64,000 nucleotides of DNA from Streptomyces meridianus (GCF_023703325.1 NZ_JAMQGM010000023.1:1-64000), one strand, 5' to 3'; numbered from the stretch's first letter, positions 1 through 10,628 are shown. The notes: a model not told the origin generated them from the sequence alone. Numbers and translations: made by a program.

Positions 1-135
1 GCGCACACGCTGGCCGGGCGGGCGCTCGTCGTCGCCGCCTCCCGGGCCGACACCGCGGCGGCCATCCTCGCCGCGGAACGCATGGATGCGCACGCGGCGG
101 CGCTGGCCGAACCCGCCGGCCCCCGCAGCGCCTGA
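1..135 (+). CDS. C-terminal end of an unidentified protein (partial)
   Basis: The first 44 codons on the plus strand are open and end at TGA 133-135. The visible tail is alanine-rich (it contains VVAASRADTAAAILAAER) and mostly helical in character. The gene begins outside the window, so no domain can be assigned. The codon pattern is typical of a Streptomyces gene, with GC at nearly every third position. It is followed by a very strong hairpin at 175-216, which supports this being the true 3' end of a transcribed gene. Function unknown. Confidence 0.6.
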   Translation, partial: AHTLAGRALVVAASRADTAAAILAAERMDAHAAALAEPAGPRSA

Positions 136-174
136 CGCACGCGGGCCCGGGCACCGGAAGCGACCCCGGAAACA

Positions 175-216
175 CCGGAGGCCGGGACACGACAGGCGTC
201 GTGTCCCGGCCTCCGG
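175..216. terminator. Strong bidirectional hairpin terminator
   Basis: Perfect 19-bp inverted repeat (175-193 with 198-216) closed by a 4-base loop AGGC. It lies between the end of the partial plus-strand gene and the convergent PEP carboxykinase gene. There is no U-tract, as is usual for Streptomyces terminators. Confidence 0.8.
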
Positions 217-393
217 CAGCACCTGATCGGCCGCCTCAGCCGGGAGCGGCACTGGTCGGGGCCATCCCTGGCCGGCCGATCAGGAAGCACCGGCGGCGCG
301 CACCCGGATCGCAACGATCAGGACACACTCCGCCGGAACCGTGCCCGGCGCTGCGGACCGCAGGATGACGAGAGCCCCCGGCCCGCACCCCGG

Positions 394-2226
<1,833 letters not shown>

Positions 2227-2459
2227 GATCGCTCCGTCCCGCCGGTGCCCTGCCGCTCCGGCGTCACTTGTCGAGGGTTGTCGGACCCGTGGCGTCCGAC
2301 GCCCCGAGCCCGTCTGTGAAGTAGTCACCCCGTGGGGGCCGCGACCCGGATGCTTCGTGACCGCTCATCCGGTGCCGACCGTACTCATTTGATCATCCGG
2401 CCAGAATCGTCATCTGTCCAGAGGGCGCTGTCGTGACCATCACCACTCGGCACGGATCA

Positions 2460-2483
2460 GTAACTTACGGTTCCGTAGGTAAC
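2460..2483. promoter_or_regulatory. 24-bp operator-like palindrome at the hemolysin III start
   Basis: An imperfect 24-bp palindrome: 9 of 12 base pairs match about the centre, with the core TACGG-TT-CCGTA and outer ends GTAAC/GTAAC. It abuts the ATG at 2484, so a bound repressor would block transcription or initiation. It looks like a TetR-type operator; the regulator is not identifiable in the window. Confidence 0.55.
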
Positions 2484-3302
2484 ATGATCCCCATGACTGC
2501 CGGCCCCTCCGACGCATCGTTCGAAACCGCCGACCCCCTTGGCGCGCCCGCCGAACCCGCCTCCGGACCACGGCACGACGAATCCGGGCCCGACGGTTCC
2601 GGGCCCGACGGTTCCGGCAGCGGCGGGGCCAAGGCCGCCGTCGCCCGCGCCCTCCACATCCCGGACCAGGTCAAGCCCCGGCTCCGTGGGTGGCTGCACG
2701 CCGGCATGTTCCCCGCCGCGCTCGCCGCGGGGATCTTCCTGACGGCGCTCGCGGACAGCACGCGCGGCCGCGTCGCCTGCGCCGTGTACACCCTCACCGC
2801 CGGGCTGCTGTTCGGCGTGAGCGCGCTCTACCACCGCGGCAACTGGAGCCCGCGGACGAACGCGGTCCTGCGTCGCCTCGACCACGCCAACATCTTCCTG
2901 ATCATCGCCGGCACCTACACCCCGCTGTCGATCCTGCTCATCCCCGGCGGCCAGGGGCAGGCACTGCTGTGGGGGATCTGGGCCGCCGCCGTGGCGGGCA
3001 TAGCCTTCCGGGTCTTCTGGGTCGGCGCGCCCCGCTGGCTCTACACGCCCTGCTACATCGCCATGGGCTGGGCGGCCGTCTTCTTCCTCCCCGACTTCCT
3101 GCACAAGGGCGGGGTCGCGGTGCTCGTCCTCGTGGTCGTCGGCGGTCTGCTCTACAGCGCGGGCGGGGTCATCTACGGCCTGAAGCGCCCGAACCCGTCA
3201 CCGCGCTGGTTCGGTTTCCACGAGGTGTTCCACTCCCTGACGCTGGCAGCGTTCGTCGTGCACTACGTGGGGATCTCGCTGGTCGCCTACCGGCACGCCT
3301 GA
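2484..3302 (+). CDS. Hemolysin III family membrane protein (PAQR-like)
   Basis: Integral membrane protein of the HlyIII/PAQR superfamily. Members have seven transmembrane helices and conserved metal-binding His, Asp and Ser residues; some are linked to membrane lipid homeostasis. The family features seen are SALYHRGNW (first conserved His), the multiple hydrophobic helices in the middle, and the C-terminal HEVFHSLTLAAFVVHYVG with the paired histidines. The N-terminal 50 residues are low-complexity Gly/Ser/Asp and probably cytoplasmic. Starts at GTG 2433, ATG 2484 and ATG 2493 are all possible. ATG 2484 keeps the 24-bp palindrome out of the coding sequence; GTG 2433 has the better ribosome site (GAGGG at spacing 7). 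Ends convergently with the DUF255 gene. Confidence 0.85.
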   Translation: MIPMTAGPSDASFETADPLGAPAEPASGPRHDESGPDGSGPDGSGSGGAKAAVARALHIPDQVKPRLRGWLHAGMFPAALAAGIFLTALADSTRGRVACAVYTLTAGLLFGVSALYHRGNWSPRTNAVLRRLDHANIFLIIAGTYTPLSILLIPGGQGQALLWGIWAAAVAGIAFRVFWVGAPRWLYTPCYIAMGWAAVFFLPDFLHKGGVAVLVLVVVGGLLYSAGGVIYGLKRPNPSPRWFGFHEVFHSLTLAAFVVHYVGISLVAYRHA

Positions 3303-3318
3303 GGCGGGCGATGCCGCC

Positions 3319-3339
3319 GTGACGGCCCGCGGCCGTCAC
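3319..3339. terminator. Hairpin between convergent genes
   Basis: Perfect 9-bp inverted repeat GTGACGGCC / GGCCGTCAC with a 3-base loop, in the 55-bp gap between the hemolysin III and DUF255 stop codons. Confidence 0.55.
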
Positions 3340-3357
3340 CGGTCCGCGGGCCCACCG

Positions 3358-5409
3358 TCACGTACGGACGCCCAGGGTCTCGGCGAGAGCGGCGGGGTCC
3401 GTCGTCGGCGCCTCGCAGGTGAAGTGGCGGCAGACGTACGCGGCCGGCCTGCCGTCCACCGGCTCCCGCCCCTCCAGCAGGGGAACCTCGCCCGACCCCG
3501 GGGGTCCGACGGCCACGACCGCGCCGGGTGAGGTCCCCAGCAGGGCGGCGCGGTGGAGCTCCCGGGTGGCCGGGTCGCCCTCCGGCCCCACGACGGCCAC
3601 CTCGCGCGGGCCGGCCAGCGCCGCCTCGGCCACCGCAAGCCCCCAGCCGACGAACCGGGGGGCGCGCGACGCCAGCGCCTTCACCACCCCGAGCGCCCGC
3701 TCGGCCGCCTCCCGGTGCCGCTCGCTGCCCGTGCCCGCGGCGTACGACAGCAGGGCGCCGGCCGCTGCCGTCCACCCCGAGGGAACGGCATTGTCCGTGG
3801 GGTCCTGGGGCCGCCTGATCAGGGCCTCACCGTCGTCGGCCGTGTCGAACAACGAGCCGTCCTCGGCGGTGAAGTGGCGGAGCACGGTGTCGAGCAGCAG
3901 GCCGGCGAACTCCACCCACACCCCCTCACCGGTGACCGACGCGAGGGTGAGGAAGCCCTCGGCGACATCGGCGTAGTCCTCCAGCACGCCGGAGTTCGCG
4001 CCGGCCGCGCCGTCGCGCGAGGTGCGGGCCAGCCGCCCGTCGTACCCCATGTGGACCCGCACCAGCAGGTCCGCCGCACCGGTCGCCGCGTCGATCAGGT
4101 CGGGGCGGTCGAAGTAGGCGCCGGTCTCGGCCAGGGCGGCGATCGCCAGGCCGTTCCAGGCGGCCACCACCTTGTCGTCGCGGCCGGGGCGCGGACGCTC
4201 CTCTCGCGCGGCGAACAGCCGCTCGCGCACCGACGCGACGCGCTCGGCCTCGGCCTCCGACGGCTCGTCCCCGAGGCCACGCGGCAGCCGGAGGACGGAG
4301 GTGCCCTTCTCGAAGCTGCCCTCGTCCGTCACCGCGAAGTACTCGGCCGCGAAGGCCGCGTCCTGCTCGCCGAGCACCTCGCGCAGTTCGCCGGGCGTCC
4401 AGACGTAGAAGGCGCCCTCGGCGTGGCCGCCCTTGCCGTCGTCGCTGTCGGCGTCCAGCGCGGAGGCGAACCCGCCCTCCGGGGTGAGCAGTTCGCGCAC
4501 CAGGAAGTCGGCCGTCTCCAGCGCGACCCGGCGGGCGAGGCCGGAGCCGGTGGCGCGCCAGAGGTGGGCGTAGGCCCGGCAGAGCAGGGCGTTGTCGTGG
4601 AGCATCTTCTCGAAGTGCGGAACGATCCAGTCCCGGTCCACCGAGTAGCGCGCGAAACCGCCGCCGAGCTGGTCGTACATGCCGCCACGGGCCATGGCCT
4701 CGCAGGTGTCGGCGGCCATCCGGAGGGCGCCCTCCGAGCCGGTGCGCGCATGGTGACGCAGCAGGAACTCCAGCACCATCGACGGCGGGAACTTGGGCGC
4801 GTCGCCGAAACCGCCGCGGGAGGCGTCGTAGTTCCGGGTGAGCTCCAGCAGCGCGGCGTGCAGGTCTTCCTCGGCCGGCGGGACGGGCTCCGCGGCGCCG
4901 AGTGCCAGGGTGCGCGAGGCCAGATCGCGGACGATGCGGCCGGCGACCTCGCCGACCTCCTCGCGCCGCTCGGCCCAGGCGTCGCGCACTCCTTGGAGGA
5001 CCTGACGGAAGGCGGGCATGCCGTGGCGCGGGGCGGGCGGGAAGTAGGTGCCGAAGTAGAACGGCTCGGCCTCGGGGGTGAGGAACACCGTCATCGGCCA
5101 GCCGCCCTGGCCGGTGGCCGCCTGCACGGCCTCCATGTAGACGGCGTCGACGTCGGGCCGCTCCTCCCGGTCCACCTTCACGGAGACGAAGTGCTCGTTG
5201 AGGTAGGCCGCGGCGGCCTCGTCCTCGAACGATTCGCGGGCCATCACGTGGCACCAGTGGCAGCTGGAGTAGCCGACGCTCAGGAGGACGGGCACGTCGC
5301 GCCGCCGCGCCTCCGCGAACGCCTCGTCGGACCAGGGCCACCAGTCCACCGGGTTGTCGGCGTGCTGGAGGAGATAGGGGGACGTCTCGTGAGCCAGTCG
5401 GTTCGGCAT
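3358..5409 (-). CDS. Thioredoxin-domain protein, DUF255/YyaL (spermatogenesis-associated protein 20-like)
   Basis: About 683 residues. The N-terminal DUF255 domain is a thioredoxin-like fold and opens [16 protein letters not shown], which fixes the ATG start at 5409. It carries the redox-type motif SCHWCHVM near residue 55. The C-terminal two-thirds resemble the (alpha/alpha)6 barrel of N-acylglucosamine 2-epimerase/cellobiose epimerase, with the [11 protein letters not shown] motif. The family is widespread, but its substrate is not established; a redox or sugar-modifying role is inference. The length is normal and the frame is intact. Divergent from vapBC, with under 100 bp between the two starts. 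Confidence 0.92.
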   Translation of the reverse strand: MPNRLAHETSPYLLQHADNPVDWWPWSDEAFAEARRRDVPVLLSVGYSSCHWCHVMARESFEDEAAAAYLNEHFVSVKVDREERPDVDAVYMEAVQAATGQGGWPMTVFLTPEAEPFYFGTYFPPAPRHGMPAFRQVLQGVRDAWAERREEVGEVAGRIVRDLASRTLALGAAEPVPPAEEDLHAALLELTRNYDASRGGFGDAPKFPPSMVLEFLLRHHARTGSEGALRMAADTCEAMARGGMYDQLGGGFARYSVDRDWIVPHFEKMLHDNALLCRAYAHLWRATGSGLARRVALETADFLVRELLTPEGGFASALDADSDDGKGGHAEGAFYVWTPGELREVLGEQDAAFAAEYFAVTDEGSFEKGTSVLRLPRGLGDEPSEAEAERVASVRERLFAAREERPRPGRDDKVVAAWNGLAIAALAETGAYFDRPDLIDAATGAADLLVRVHMGYDGRLARTSRDGAAGANSGVLEDYADVAEGFLTLASVTGEGVWVEFAGLLLDTVLRHFTAEDGSLFDTADDGEALIRRPQDPTDNAVPSGWTAAAGALLSYAAGTGSERHREAAERALGVVKALASRAPRFVGWGLAVAEAALAGPREVAVVGPEGDPATRELHRAALLGTSPGAVVAVGPPGSGEVPLLEGREPVDGRPAAYVCRHFTCEAPTTDPAALAETLGVRT

Positions 5410-5468
5410 GTGTCCATCCTGGCGCATCGCCGGCCCGAGGCCGCCGTCACGCATCCGCCCCTTCCATG

Positions 5469-5490
5469 TATCCGTGATAGATTTTGGATA
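5469..5490. promoter_or_regulatory. Likely VapBC autoregulatory site
   Basis: Short inverted repeat TATCC (5469-5473) / GGATA (5486-5490) with a 12-base AT-rich spacer, in the otherwise GC-rich gap just upstream of the vapB ribosome site. VapB or the VapBC complex normally represses its own operon from such a site. The assignment is inferred from position and symmetry. Confidence 0.4.
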
Positions 5491-5507
5491 TACGAAGGTG
5501 GGGTCGC

Positions 5508-5753
5508 ATGAGCAAGACACTGATCGAAATCGACGAAGAAGCACTGGCCGTAGCGCAGGACGCGTTCGGCACCAAGACGAAGAAGGACACCGTCAACCGC
5601 GCTCTGCGGGAGGTCAGTGACCGGGTCAAGCGCCACGAGGCACGCATGGCGGCAGAGCGCATCGCCGCGGAAGCCCTGGACCTCGATGCCCTGACGGACA
5701 AGGCCGCCTACCGCCCCACCCCCGGCGACGACGACCAGGGCCAGGCTGCGTGA
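5508..5753 (+). CDS. vapB: VapB-type antitoxin (type II toxin-antitoxin)
   Basis: 81-residue antitoxin. The N-terminal part ([17 protein letters not shown]) is the short beta-strand plus helix of a ribbon-helix-helix/VapB2 DNA-binding domain, with [12 protein letters not shown] forming the second helix. The charged C-terminal tail (about residues 45-81) is expected to wrap and inhibit the toxin. ATG 5508 is preceded by GAAGGTGGGG at good spacing. The upstream in-frame ATG at 5484 lacks one and falls in the operator region. Its last four bases overlap the toxin start (GTGA), so the pair is translationally coupled. Confidence 0.88.
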   Translation: MSKTLIEIDEEALAVAQDAFGTKTKKDTVNRALREVSDRVKRHEARMAAERIAAEALDLDALTDKAAYRPTPGDDDQGQAA

Positions 5754-6163
5754 AGTACCTGGCCGACACCTCGGCGGTGGCACGCTTCCTGCGCCACGGC
5801 GCGGACACCTGGGGGTGGGGAGAAGCGCTCGACTCCGGACTGGTCGGCATGTGCGAGGTCACGGAGATGGAGGTTCTGCGCTCCGCACGGTCATCCGCAC
5901 ACCACAAGCAGATGCAGCAGTGTCTGAGCGGGTTCTACGCCTGGGCACCGATCCCGGACGGTGCCTTCCGACGGGCCCTGCAGGTCCAGCAGACTCTTGT
6001 CGATCACGGCGAGCACCGCAGCGCCGGACCGGTCGACCTTCTCGTCGCAACGGTGGCCGAACTGTCCGGCCTCATCCTGCTGCACTGCGACCGCGACTTC
6101 GAGACGATCGCGCGGCACAGCGGGCAACCCACATTGATGCTCACGGACGACTCCCGGCCGTAG
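5750..6163 (+). CDS. vapC: VapC-type PIN-domain ribonuclease toxin
   Basis: 137-residue PIN domain, the full family length. The expected acidic metal-binding residues are visible: Asp6 in LADTSAVARF, Glu in CEVTEMEVLRSAR, Asp in GPVDLLVATVAE, and Asp in HCDRDFETIA. The site therefore looks intact. VapC toxins cleave specific RNAs, usually tRNA or rRNA, until neutralised by VapB; the target here cannot be told from sequence. The GTG start overlaps vapB by 4 bases. A second, decayed PIN gene lies at 19.0-19.4 kb. Confidence 0.9.
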   Translation: MKYLADTSAVARFLRHGADTWGWGEALDSGLVGMCEVTEMEVLRSARSSAHHKQMQQCLSGFYAWAPIPDGAFRRALQVQQTLVDHGEHRSAGPVDLLVATVAELSGLILLHCDRDFETIARHSGQPTLMLTDDSRP

Positions 6164-6548
6164 AGCGCTGCCACAAGTCGCCGCCCGACGACGCCGCCGC
6201 ATCGCCGCGGCCGACGCACACACCCATCGCCCTCTGCCGGGAGGCCGCCGTCGTCAGCAGCCTCCCGGACCACGAACGCCCTGCACTCATCGCGCTCGTG
6301 GACGAACCGGAGGTCGCGCTGTCAGGTCCCCCACAGGTCGGCTCGGCTGACCGGCCGTACGCCGCAAAGCACCGTGCGGCAGGAGCCGTTGTTCCGGGAG
6401 CGGCCGTTACGGCGACGAAAGCCAACGGGGCAGCGGCCGCGGTGCAGTCGGACCACGGCCGTCAGCCGGCTGTGCAGGGCACCCCGGAGTGGTCGCGCGG
6501 CTCGGTATCGGGACGCGCTTCCCGCTCTCGCCCGGTCCTGGTGCGCGG
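6164..6548. other. Intergenic region without a recognisable gene
   Basis: 385 bases between vapC and the convergent hydrolase gene. The open frames here are GC-bias shadows with no recognisable domain or ribosome site. I see no strong hairpin. Confidence 0.5.
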
Positions 6549-7769
6549 TCACCGCACGAACCGCACGTCCGGGTGCGCGGGGGACGGCCCGTCCAGCAGG
6601 TCGCGCGGCCGGTCACGCAGGTGCTGGTCGAAGAACGCTGCGATGTAGGCGCGTTGGGCCGAGGTGCTGCGTCCGGGGTCGACAGTGCCGATGTACTGCT
6701 CGCGGGTCCGGGCCGGGACGCCCAGTTGCTCGTCGAGAGCCGGCACGAAGGACTGCGCGTCCGTGTAACTGAAGTGGGCGGCGTCCTTCAGGCTCAGGTC
6801 GCGCTTCCAGCCCGTCGACCGGTTCCACAGGGACTGCCAGGACGGCTTGTTCAGGTGGGTCTGGTTCTCCTTGCCCAGGAGCATGAAGGGGCGTTCCAGT
6901 CCCTGGCGCGCCACAGGCAGGAAGTCGGTGTCGTTGTACTGGAGAGTGCCGTCCATGTTGATGCCCGCGTCGACCCGGCGGTCCACGCGCATGGTCTCGG
7001 CTGCGGTGGCGCCTCCACCCGAATGCCCGAACATCCCTGTCCGCCCCGGATCGAGCGTCCGGGCCAGACCACGGGGCAGACGGCGCCCCTCGGCGTCCGG
7101 ATTCCGGCCGCCGTGCAGCACCTCGAGCTGATCGAGGACGAACCGGGTGTCGCGCACCCGGGTCCGGATGGCCTTCCTGAGGTCGTCCTCTCCGGACATC
7201 GGCTTCTGCAGCTCGACCCGGCCCGCGGGGAATTCCACGGCAGGCGTCTCGTAGGTGTGGTCGATGGTCACGACGACGTAGCCGCGGCTCGCCAGTTCCG
7301 TCGCCGTCGACGTGCCCAGTGATCGGAGCATCTGCAGTCCCGGCGAGTACAGCACGACCGCCCGGCCCTTGCGGCCGTCGGCCGGGGCACCCGCGCCCGC
7401 ATCCGTCAGGACACCCGCCCAGTCCACCTGGCCGGGCTCTGCGAGCCCGAACGAGCCGGACGCGTCGACAACGCGCGCGACGCCCGGCGGCATGTACGGC
7501 CGGCGTGAATACCCGCGCGTGCCGCGGGCCGGGTACCAGAGAGTGACCATCAGTTCCCGGTCCCTGCCGGCGACCCAGGGGTCCTTCCGGTCGTGGTCGA
7601 CGAGGTGGAGTTCGGTGCTGCCCACGGGCAGCCGGCCCGTCGGCTCCGGCAGCGTGAACCGCACGCCCTGCCGGGCGGGGGGTTCGGGCGGGGGGATGGC
7701 TGCCGCTGCTGTTCCGGCAGTGAGGCAGAGGACGATTGCGGCGGTGACCGCCGCCGGTTGCGTACGCAT
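6549..7769 (-). CDS. Secreted alpha/beta hydrolase, PAF-acetylhydrolase isoform II-like
   Basis: About 406 residues. It starts at ATG 7769 (MRTQPAAVTAAIVLCLTAG), giving a Sec signal peptide with cleavage after the alanine run near residue 26. The mature part matches the platelet-activating-factor acetylhydrolase/chlorophyllase-like lineage: LYSPGLQM near the oxyanion loop, nucleophile elbow GHSGGG, acid in NMDG, and the catalytic His in AAHFSYTD. Likely an extracytoplasmic esterase or lipase acting on short-chain lipid esters; the natural substrate is unknown. The frame remains open upstream to 7835, but the start there would destroy the signal peptide. Convergent with vapC. Confidence 0.85.
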   Translation of the reverse strand: MRTQPAAVTAAIVLCLTAGTAAAAIPPPEPPARQGVRFTLPEPTGRLPVGSTELHLVDHDRKDPWVAGRDRELMVTLWYPARGTRGYSRRPYMPPGVARVVDASGSFGLAEPGQVDWAGVLTDAGAGAPADGRKGRAVVLYSPGLQMLRSLGTSTATELASRGYVVVTIDHTYETPAVEFPAGRVELQKPMSGEDDLRKAIRTRVRDTRFVLDQLEVLHGGRNPDAEGRRLPRGLARTLDPGRTGMFGHSGGGATAAETMRVDRRVDAGINMDGTLQYNDTDFLPVARQGLERPFMLLGKENQTHLNKPSWQSLWNRSTGWKRDLSLKDAAHFSYTDAQSFVPALDEQLGVPARTREQYIGTVDPGRSTSAQRAYIAAFFDQHLRDRPRDLLDGPSPAHPDVRFVR

Positions 7770-8041
7770 ACCGGCCACTCTCCGCCCCCTGCCCGACGGC
7801 GGGATCCCTCGCGGGGTGGAGTCCGCCCCTGGCACACCACCGAGTTCCAGCCCGCAGCCGACTCAGGGGCGAAGCAGCGCCGTGCACCGGCCAGGGGGCC
7901 GGAGAAGTGCTTCGCCGGACCGCCCGGCCTCGGCCGGGGGCGCAGCTGGAGTGATGCGGCACGGCGAGTGCGTCCCATCGGCGGGCTCCCCCTCGGACGT
8001 CCCGGCAGGACCGGGCTCCGGCCCGACCGTCGAACGGCCCT

Positions 8042-8077
8042 CCCCGGGCAGGCGGCCGGTGCCCTGCCCGCCCGGGG
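8042..8077. terminator. Imperfect hairpin downstream of the mca operon
   Basis: CCCCGGGCAGG (8042-8052) pairs with CCTGCCC-GC-CCGGGG (8063-8077) with a small bulge. It lies just past the stop of the small membrane protein gene on the minus strand. The remainder of 7770-8041 shows no gene. Confidence 0.45.
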
Positions 8078-8084
8078 ACGCCGG

Positions 8085-8387
8085 TCAGTTCTGCCGTGGG
8101 TCAGCCGCCGGGCCGGCCTTCGGCGCCGAGGCGGTGTTCCGCTCCGCCGTCGCTCCGGCATCGGCGGTCGCGGCGCTGCCGGTGTCCGGAGTGTCCCGCC
8201 CCGGCCCCTCGTCGAAGTCGATCTTCGTGAACTGCTTGTTCATGTTCTTCATCAGCATCCACACCGCGCCACCGAGGAGTGCGAAGACGATGAACCCGAG
8301 GACGCCCGGCGTCACCTTGTTCTCGTCCAGTTCCCTGGCGAACGGGACGAGCTGCGAGGTGGCCAGGAGGGTGCTGGGAATGGTCAT
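8085..8387 (-). CDS. Small single-pass membrane protein, mca-linked
   Basis: 100 residues. A hydrophilic N-terminus (TIPSTLLATSQLVPFARELDEN) precedes one clear transmembrane helix, about residues 28-48 (GVLGFIVFALLGGAVWMLM). A disordered tail rich in Ala, Asp, Thr and Gly follows. The MNKQFTKIDF motif just after the helix is typical of a conserved Streptomyces family of unknown function. It starts 4 bases after the mca stop, so it is co-transcribed and probably coupled with mca. That suggests, but does not prove, a link to mycothiol conjugate processing or export. Encoded on the minus strand. Confidence 0.8.
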   Translation of the reverse strand: MTIPSTLLATSQLVPFARELDENKVTPGVLGFIVFALLGGAVWMLMKNMNKQFTKIDFDEGPGRDTPDTGSAATADAGATAERNTASAPKAGPAADPRQN

Positions 8388-8391
8388 GTGC

Positions 8392-9264
8392 TCAATTCTT
8401 CCGGATGCCTGCGAAGAGGTCGTCCTCGGGGATGGAGGTCTCCACGTGCGACCTCACGAGCTCGTACTCCTCGGTCGGCCACACCTCCTGCTGGATGGGC
8501 ATGGGGACCTTGAACCAGCCGCCCTCGGGGTCGATCTGGGTGGCGTGGGCGATGAGCGCCCGGTCGCGCACGGGGTAGAAGTCCGCGCACGGAACGTGCG
8601 TGGTCAGGGTGCGCTCCGGCCGCTGGAACTCCTTCCAGCGCTCGAGCCACTCGCCGTAGGGCGACTCCATGCCGCGGGCGAGCAGCGCCTCGTGCAGGGC
8701 AAGAGTGCGCGGCCGGTTGAAGCCCTGGTTGTAGTAGAGCTTCTGCGGCTGCCAGGGCTCGCCGGCGTCGGGATAGCGCTCGGGGTCGCCGGCCGCATCG
8801 AAGGCGACCACGGAGATCTTGTGGGTCATGATGTGGTCGGGGTGCGGGTACCCGCCGTTCTCGTCGTACGTGGTGACCACGTGCGGCTTGAACTCGCGGA
8901 TGAGCTTCACCAGGGCACCGGCGGCCTCGTCGACGTCCTCCAGCGCGAAGCAGCCGTCGGGCAGCGGCGGCAGCGGGTCCCCCTCCGGAAGCCCCGAGTC
9001 CACGAAACCGAGCCATGCCTGCCGGACGCCCAGGATCTGGCGGGCCTCCTCCATCTCCTTGGCACGGACCTCGCGGATGTTCGTCTCGATGTACGCGTCG
9101 CCCTGCAGCTTCGGGTTGAGGATGGAGCCGCGCTCGCCGCCCGTGCACGTCGCGACGAGCACATCCACCCCCTCGGACACGTACTTGGCCATGGTGGCCG
9201 CGCCCTTGCTCGACTCGTCGTCGGGGTGGGCGTGGACTGCCATCAGTCGCAGTTGCTCGGTCAA
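8392..9264 (-). CDS. mca: Mycothiol S-conjugate amidase
   Basis: Cleaves mycothiol S-conjugates of electrophiles and antibiotics to GlcN-Ins and an N-acetylcysteine mercapturic acid, a cytosolic detoxification step specific to actinobacteria. 290 residues, a normal length. The zinc site of the LmbE/PIG-L fold is visible: AHPDDE (His, Asp, Asp) near residue 12, and YPHPDH near residue 143. CTGGERGSILNP is the characteristic substrate loop distinguishing Mca/MshB. It uses a TTG start at 9264, supported by GAGGA six bases upstream. First gene of a two-gene operon with the membrane protein at 8085-8387, and divergent from the DUF4307 gene. Confidence 0.94.
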   Translation of the reverse strand: MTEQLRLMAVHAHPDDESSKGAATMAKYVSEGVDVLVATCTGGERGSILNPKLQGDAYIETNIREVRAKEMEEARQILGVRQAWLGFVDSGLPEGDPLPPLPDGCFALEDVDEAAGALVKLIREFKPHVVTTYDENGGYPHPDHIMTHKISVVAFDAAGDPERYPDAGEPWQPQKLYYNQGFNRPRTLALHEALLARGMESPYGEWLERWKEFQRPERTLTTHVPCADFYPVRDRALIAHATQIDPEGGWFKVPMPIQQEVWPTEEYELVRSHVETSIPEDDLFAGIRKN

Positions 9265-9322
9265 GACTCGTCCTCGGTCTCGGTCGGTAACGGCCCGCTC
9301 GTCGGCCGGATCGGGCGCCTTC

Positions 9323-9328
9323 TATAGT
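9323..9328 (+). promoter_or_regulatory. Possible -10 element for the DUF4307 gene
   Basis: TATAGT, close to the sigma-70 consensus, is one of the few AT-rich hexamers in the 118-bp divergent gap between mca and the DUF4307 gene. No convincing -35 was found. Confidence 0.3.
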
Positions 9329-9382
9329 GACCCAAACGAGGGGCCGATAATTCCGTGGTCCCCGTCCTCTGGAGGATCCGCC

Positions 9383-9823
9383 ATGACCGCCACCCGCGAC
9401 GGCTCGCCCCGGGGCGTCGCCGCAGCGCGGGCCCCGGGCCGGTACGGCGTCTCCGCGGACGCGGACGCGGCCGCCGACCGAAGGCTGAAGGCGGTGGGGG
9501 CCGTGCTGGGAACCCTGCTGGTTGCGTTCGTCGCGTGGTCGGGCTTCTCCTACGTGTCCGGGCAGGACGTCAGCGGCGAGATGATCAAGTTCAAGGTGGT
9601 CTCCGACCGAGCCGTCGACGTGCATCTCGAGGTCCGCAAGGAGCCCGGCGTGCACGGGGTGTGCACGGTGCGAGCCCTCGACGTCGCGAAGGGCGAGGTG
9701 GGCCGCAAGGACGTCCGGTTCACGGACACCGACGGCCGGGTGGACCGGGTCACGACCGTCCGGACCACGAAGCGCGCCACCGCCGCGGAGCTGATCGGCT
9801 GCACGCCGGCCGGGGACCGCTGA
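9383..9823 (+). CDS. DUF4307 membrane protein
   Basis: 146 residues. A short cytoplasmic N-terminus with the RYGVSADADAAADRRLK motif precedes one transmembrane helix, about residues 38-58 (AVGAVLGTLLVAFVAWSGF). A C-terminal extracytoplasmic beta-rich domain has two cysteines (GVCTVRAL, LIGCTP) that could form a disulfide. This matches the actinobacterial DUF4307 family, of unknown function, which commonly sits between mca and greA. ATG 9383 is set by GGAGG eight bases upstream; the much longer open frame reading through mca on the other strand is a shadow. Confidence 0.85.
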   Translation: MTATRDGSPRGVAAARAPGRYGVSADADAAADRRLKAVGAVLGTLLVAFVAWSGFSYVSGQDVSGEMIKFKVVSDRAVDVHLEVRKEPGVHGVCTVRALDVAKGEVGRKDVRFTDTDGRVDRVTTVRTTKRATAAELIGCTPAGDR

Positions 9824-9992
9824 GGCCGAGCCGCCTCCAGCGGGCTTGACCAGCGGTTCCGAAAAAATCCGCAGGGAACATCCTCCCCCTTTTGAGCCGA
9901 AATTGTTAGGCTCGTGGTTTCGCCCACCCGTGCAGGCGCAACTCTGACGGGTAGGGCGACGCTTTGTATCCCAGTACCGACGAGGAGCACCT

Positions 9993-10490
9993 GTGACCCA
10001 GACCAGCGACAACGTCACCTGGCTCACCCAGGAGGCGTACAACCAGCTCAAGGCCGAGCTGGAGTACCTGTCGGGTCCCGCACGTACCGAGATCGCGGCG
10101 AAGATCGCGGCCGCTCGGGAAGAGGGTGACCTGCGGGAGAACGGCGGATACCACGCGGCCAAGGAGGAACAGGGCAAGCAGGAGCTCCGGGTCCGCCAGC
10201 TGACCCAGCTGCTCCAGCACGCCAAGGTGGGTGCTGCTCCCCCCGACGACGGCATCGTCGAGCCGGGCATGGTGGTGACCATCGCCTTCGACGGCGACCC
10301 GGACGACACCACGACCTTCCTTCTCGCTTCCCGCGAGTACGCGAGCTCGGACATCGAGACCTACTCGCCGCAGTCGCCGCTCGGCATCGGCGTGAACGGC
10401 AAGAAGGTGGGCGAGGAGGCCGAGTACGAGCTGCCGAACGGCCGTACCGCCTCCGTGAAGATCCTCGAGGCGAAGCCGTACCAGGGCTGA
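9993..10490 (+). CDS. greA: Transcription elongation factor GreA
   Basis: Binds the RNA polymerase secondary channel and stimulates cleavage of backtracked transcripts. 165 residues. The N-terminal coiled coil (about residues 8-78) carries the catalytic tip EEGDLRENGGYHAAKEEQ with the conserved Asp and Glu. The C-terminal FKBP-like domain ends at SVKILEAKPYQG, with the NGKKVGEEAEYE segment before it. GTG start 9993 is preceded by GAGGAG. The domain order and length are normal. Single gene, ended by the hairpin at 10508-10542. Confidence 0.96.
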   Translation: MTQTSDNVTWLTQEAYNQLKAELEYLSGPARTEIAAKIAAAREEGDLRENGGYHAAKEEQGKQELRVRQLTQLLQHAKVGAAPPDDGIVEPGMVVTIAFDGDPDDTTTFLLASREYASSDIETYSPQSPLGIGVNGKKVGEEAEYELPNGRTASVKILEAKPYQG

Positions 10491-10507
10491 TCCGCCTCGC
10501 TCAGCGA

Positions 10508-10542
10508 CGAAACCCCCCGGCACCGAGCGCCGGGGGGTTTCG
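10508..10542. terminator. greA / ABC exporter bidirectional terminator
   Basis: Perfect 14-bp inverted repeat (10508-10521 with 10529-10542), a 7-base loop, and A/T-containing stem ends (CGAAAC...GTTTCG). It separates greA from the convergent ABC operon. Confidence 0.85.
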
Positions 10543-10628
10543 CTCGTCCGCCGCAACCCGCGCGGTGCGACGGCCACGACAGACCGAACCGGCAGGGGGC
10601 GGTGCGCCCGCCCCCGTACCGGCTGGGC

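Noticed and set aside
3553..5511. 652-aa open frame antisense to the DUF255 gene
   Set aside because: Shadow frame; composition is biased and the opposite strand encodes a complete recognisable protein.
5815..6648. 277-aa open frame overlapping vapC
   Set aside because: Overlaps vapC in another frame, is Arg/Pro-rich and has no domain; the stretch past vapC shows no gene signal.
7759..7768. TGCGTACGCA palindrome at the acetylhydrolase start
   Set aside because: Lies within the first codons (ATGCGTACG...) and is probably codon-driven coincidence, not an operator.
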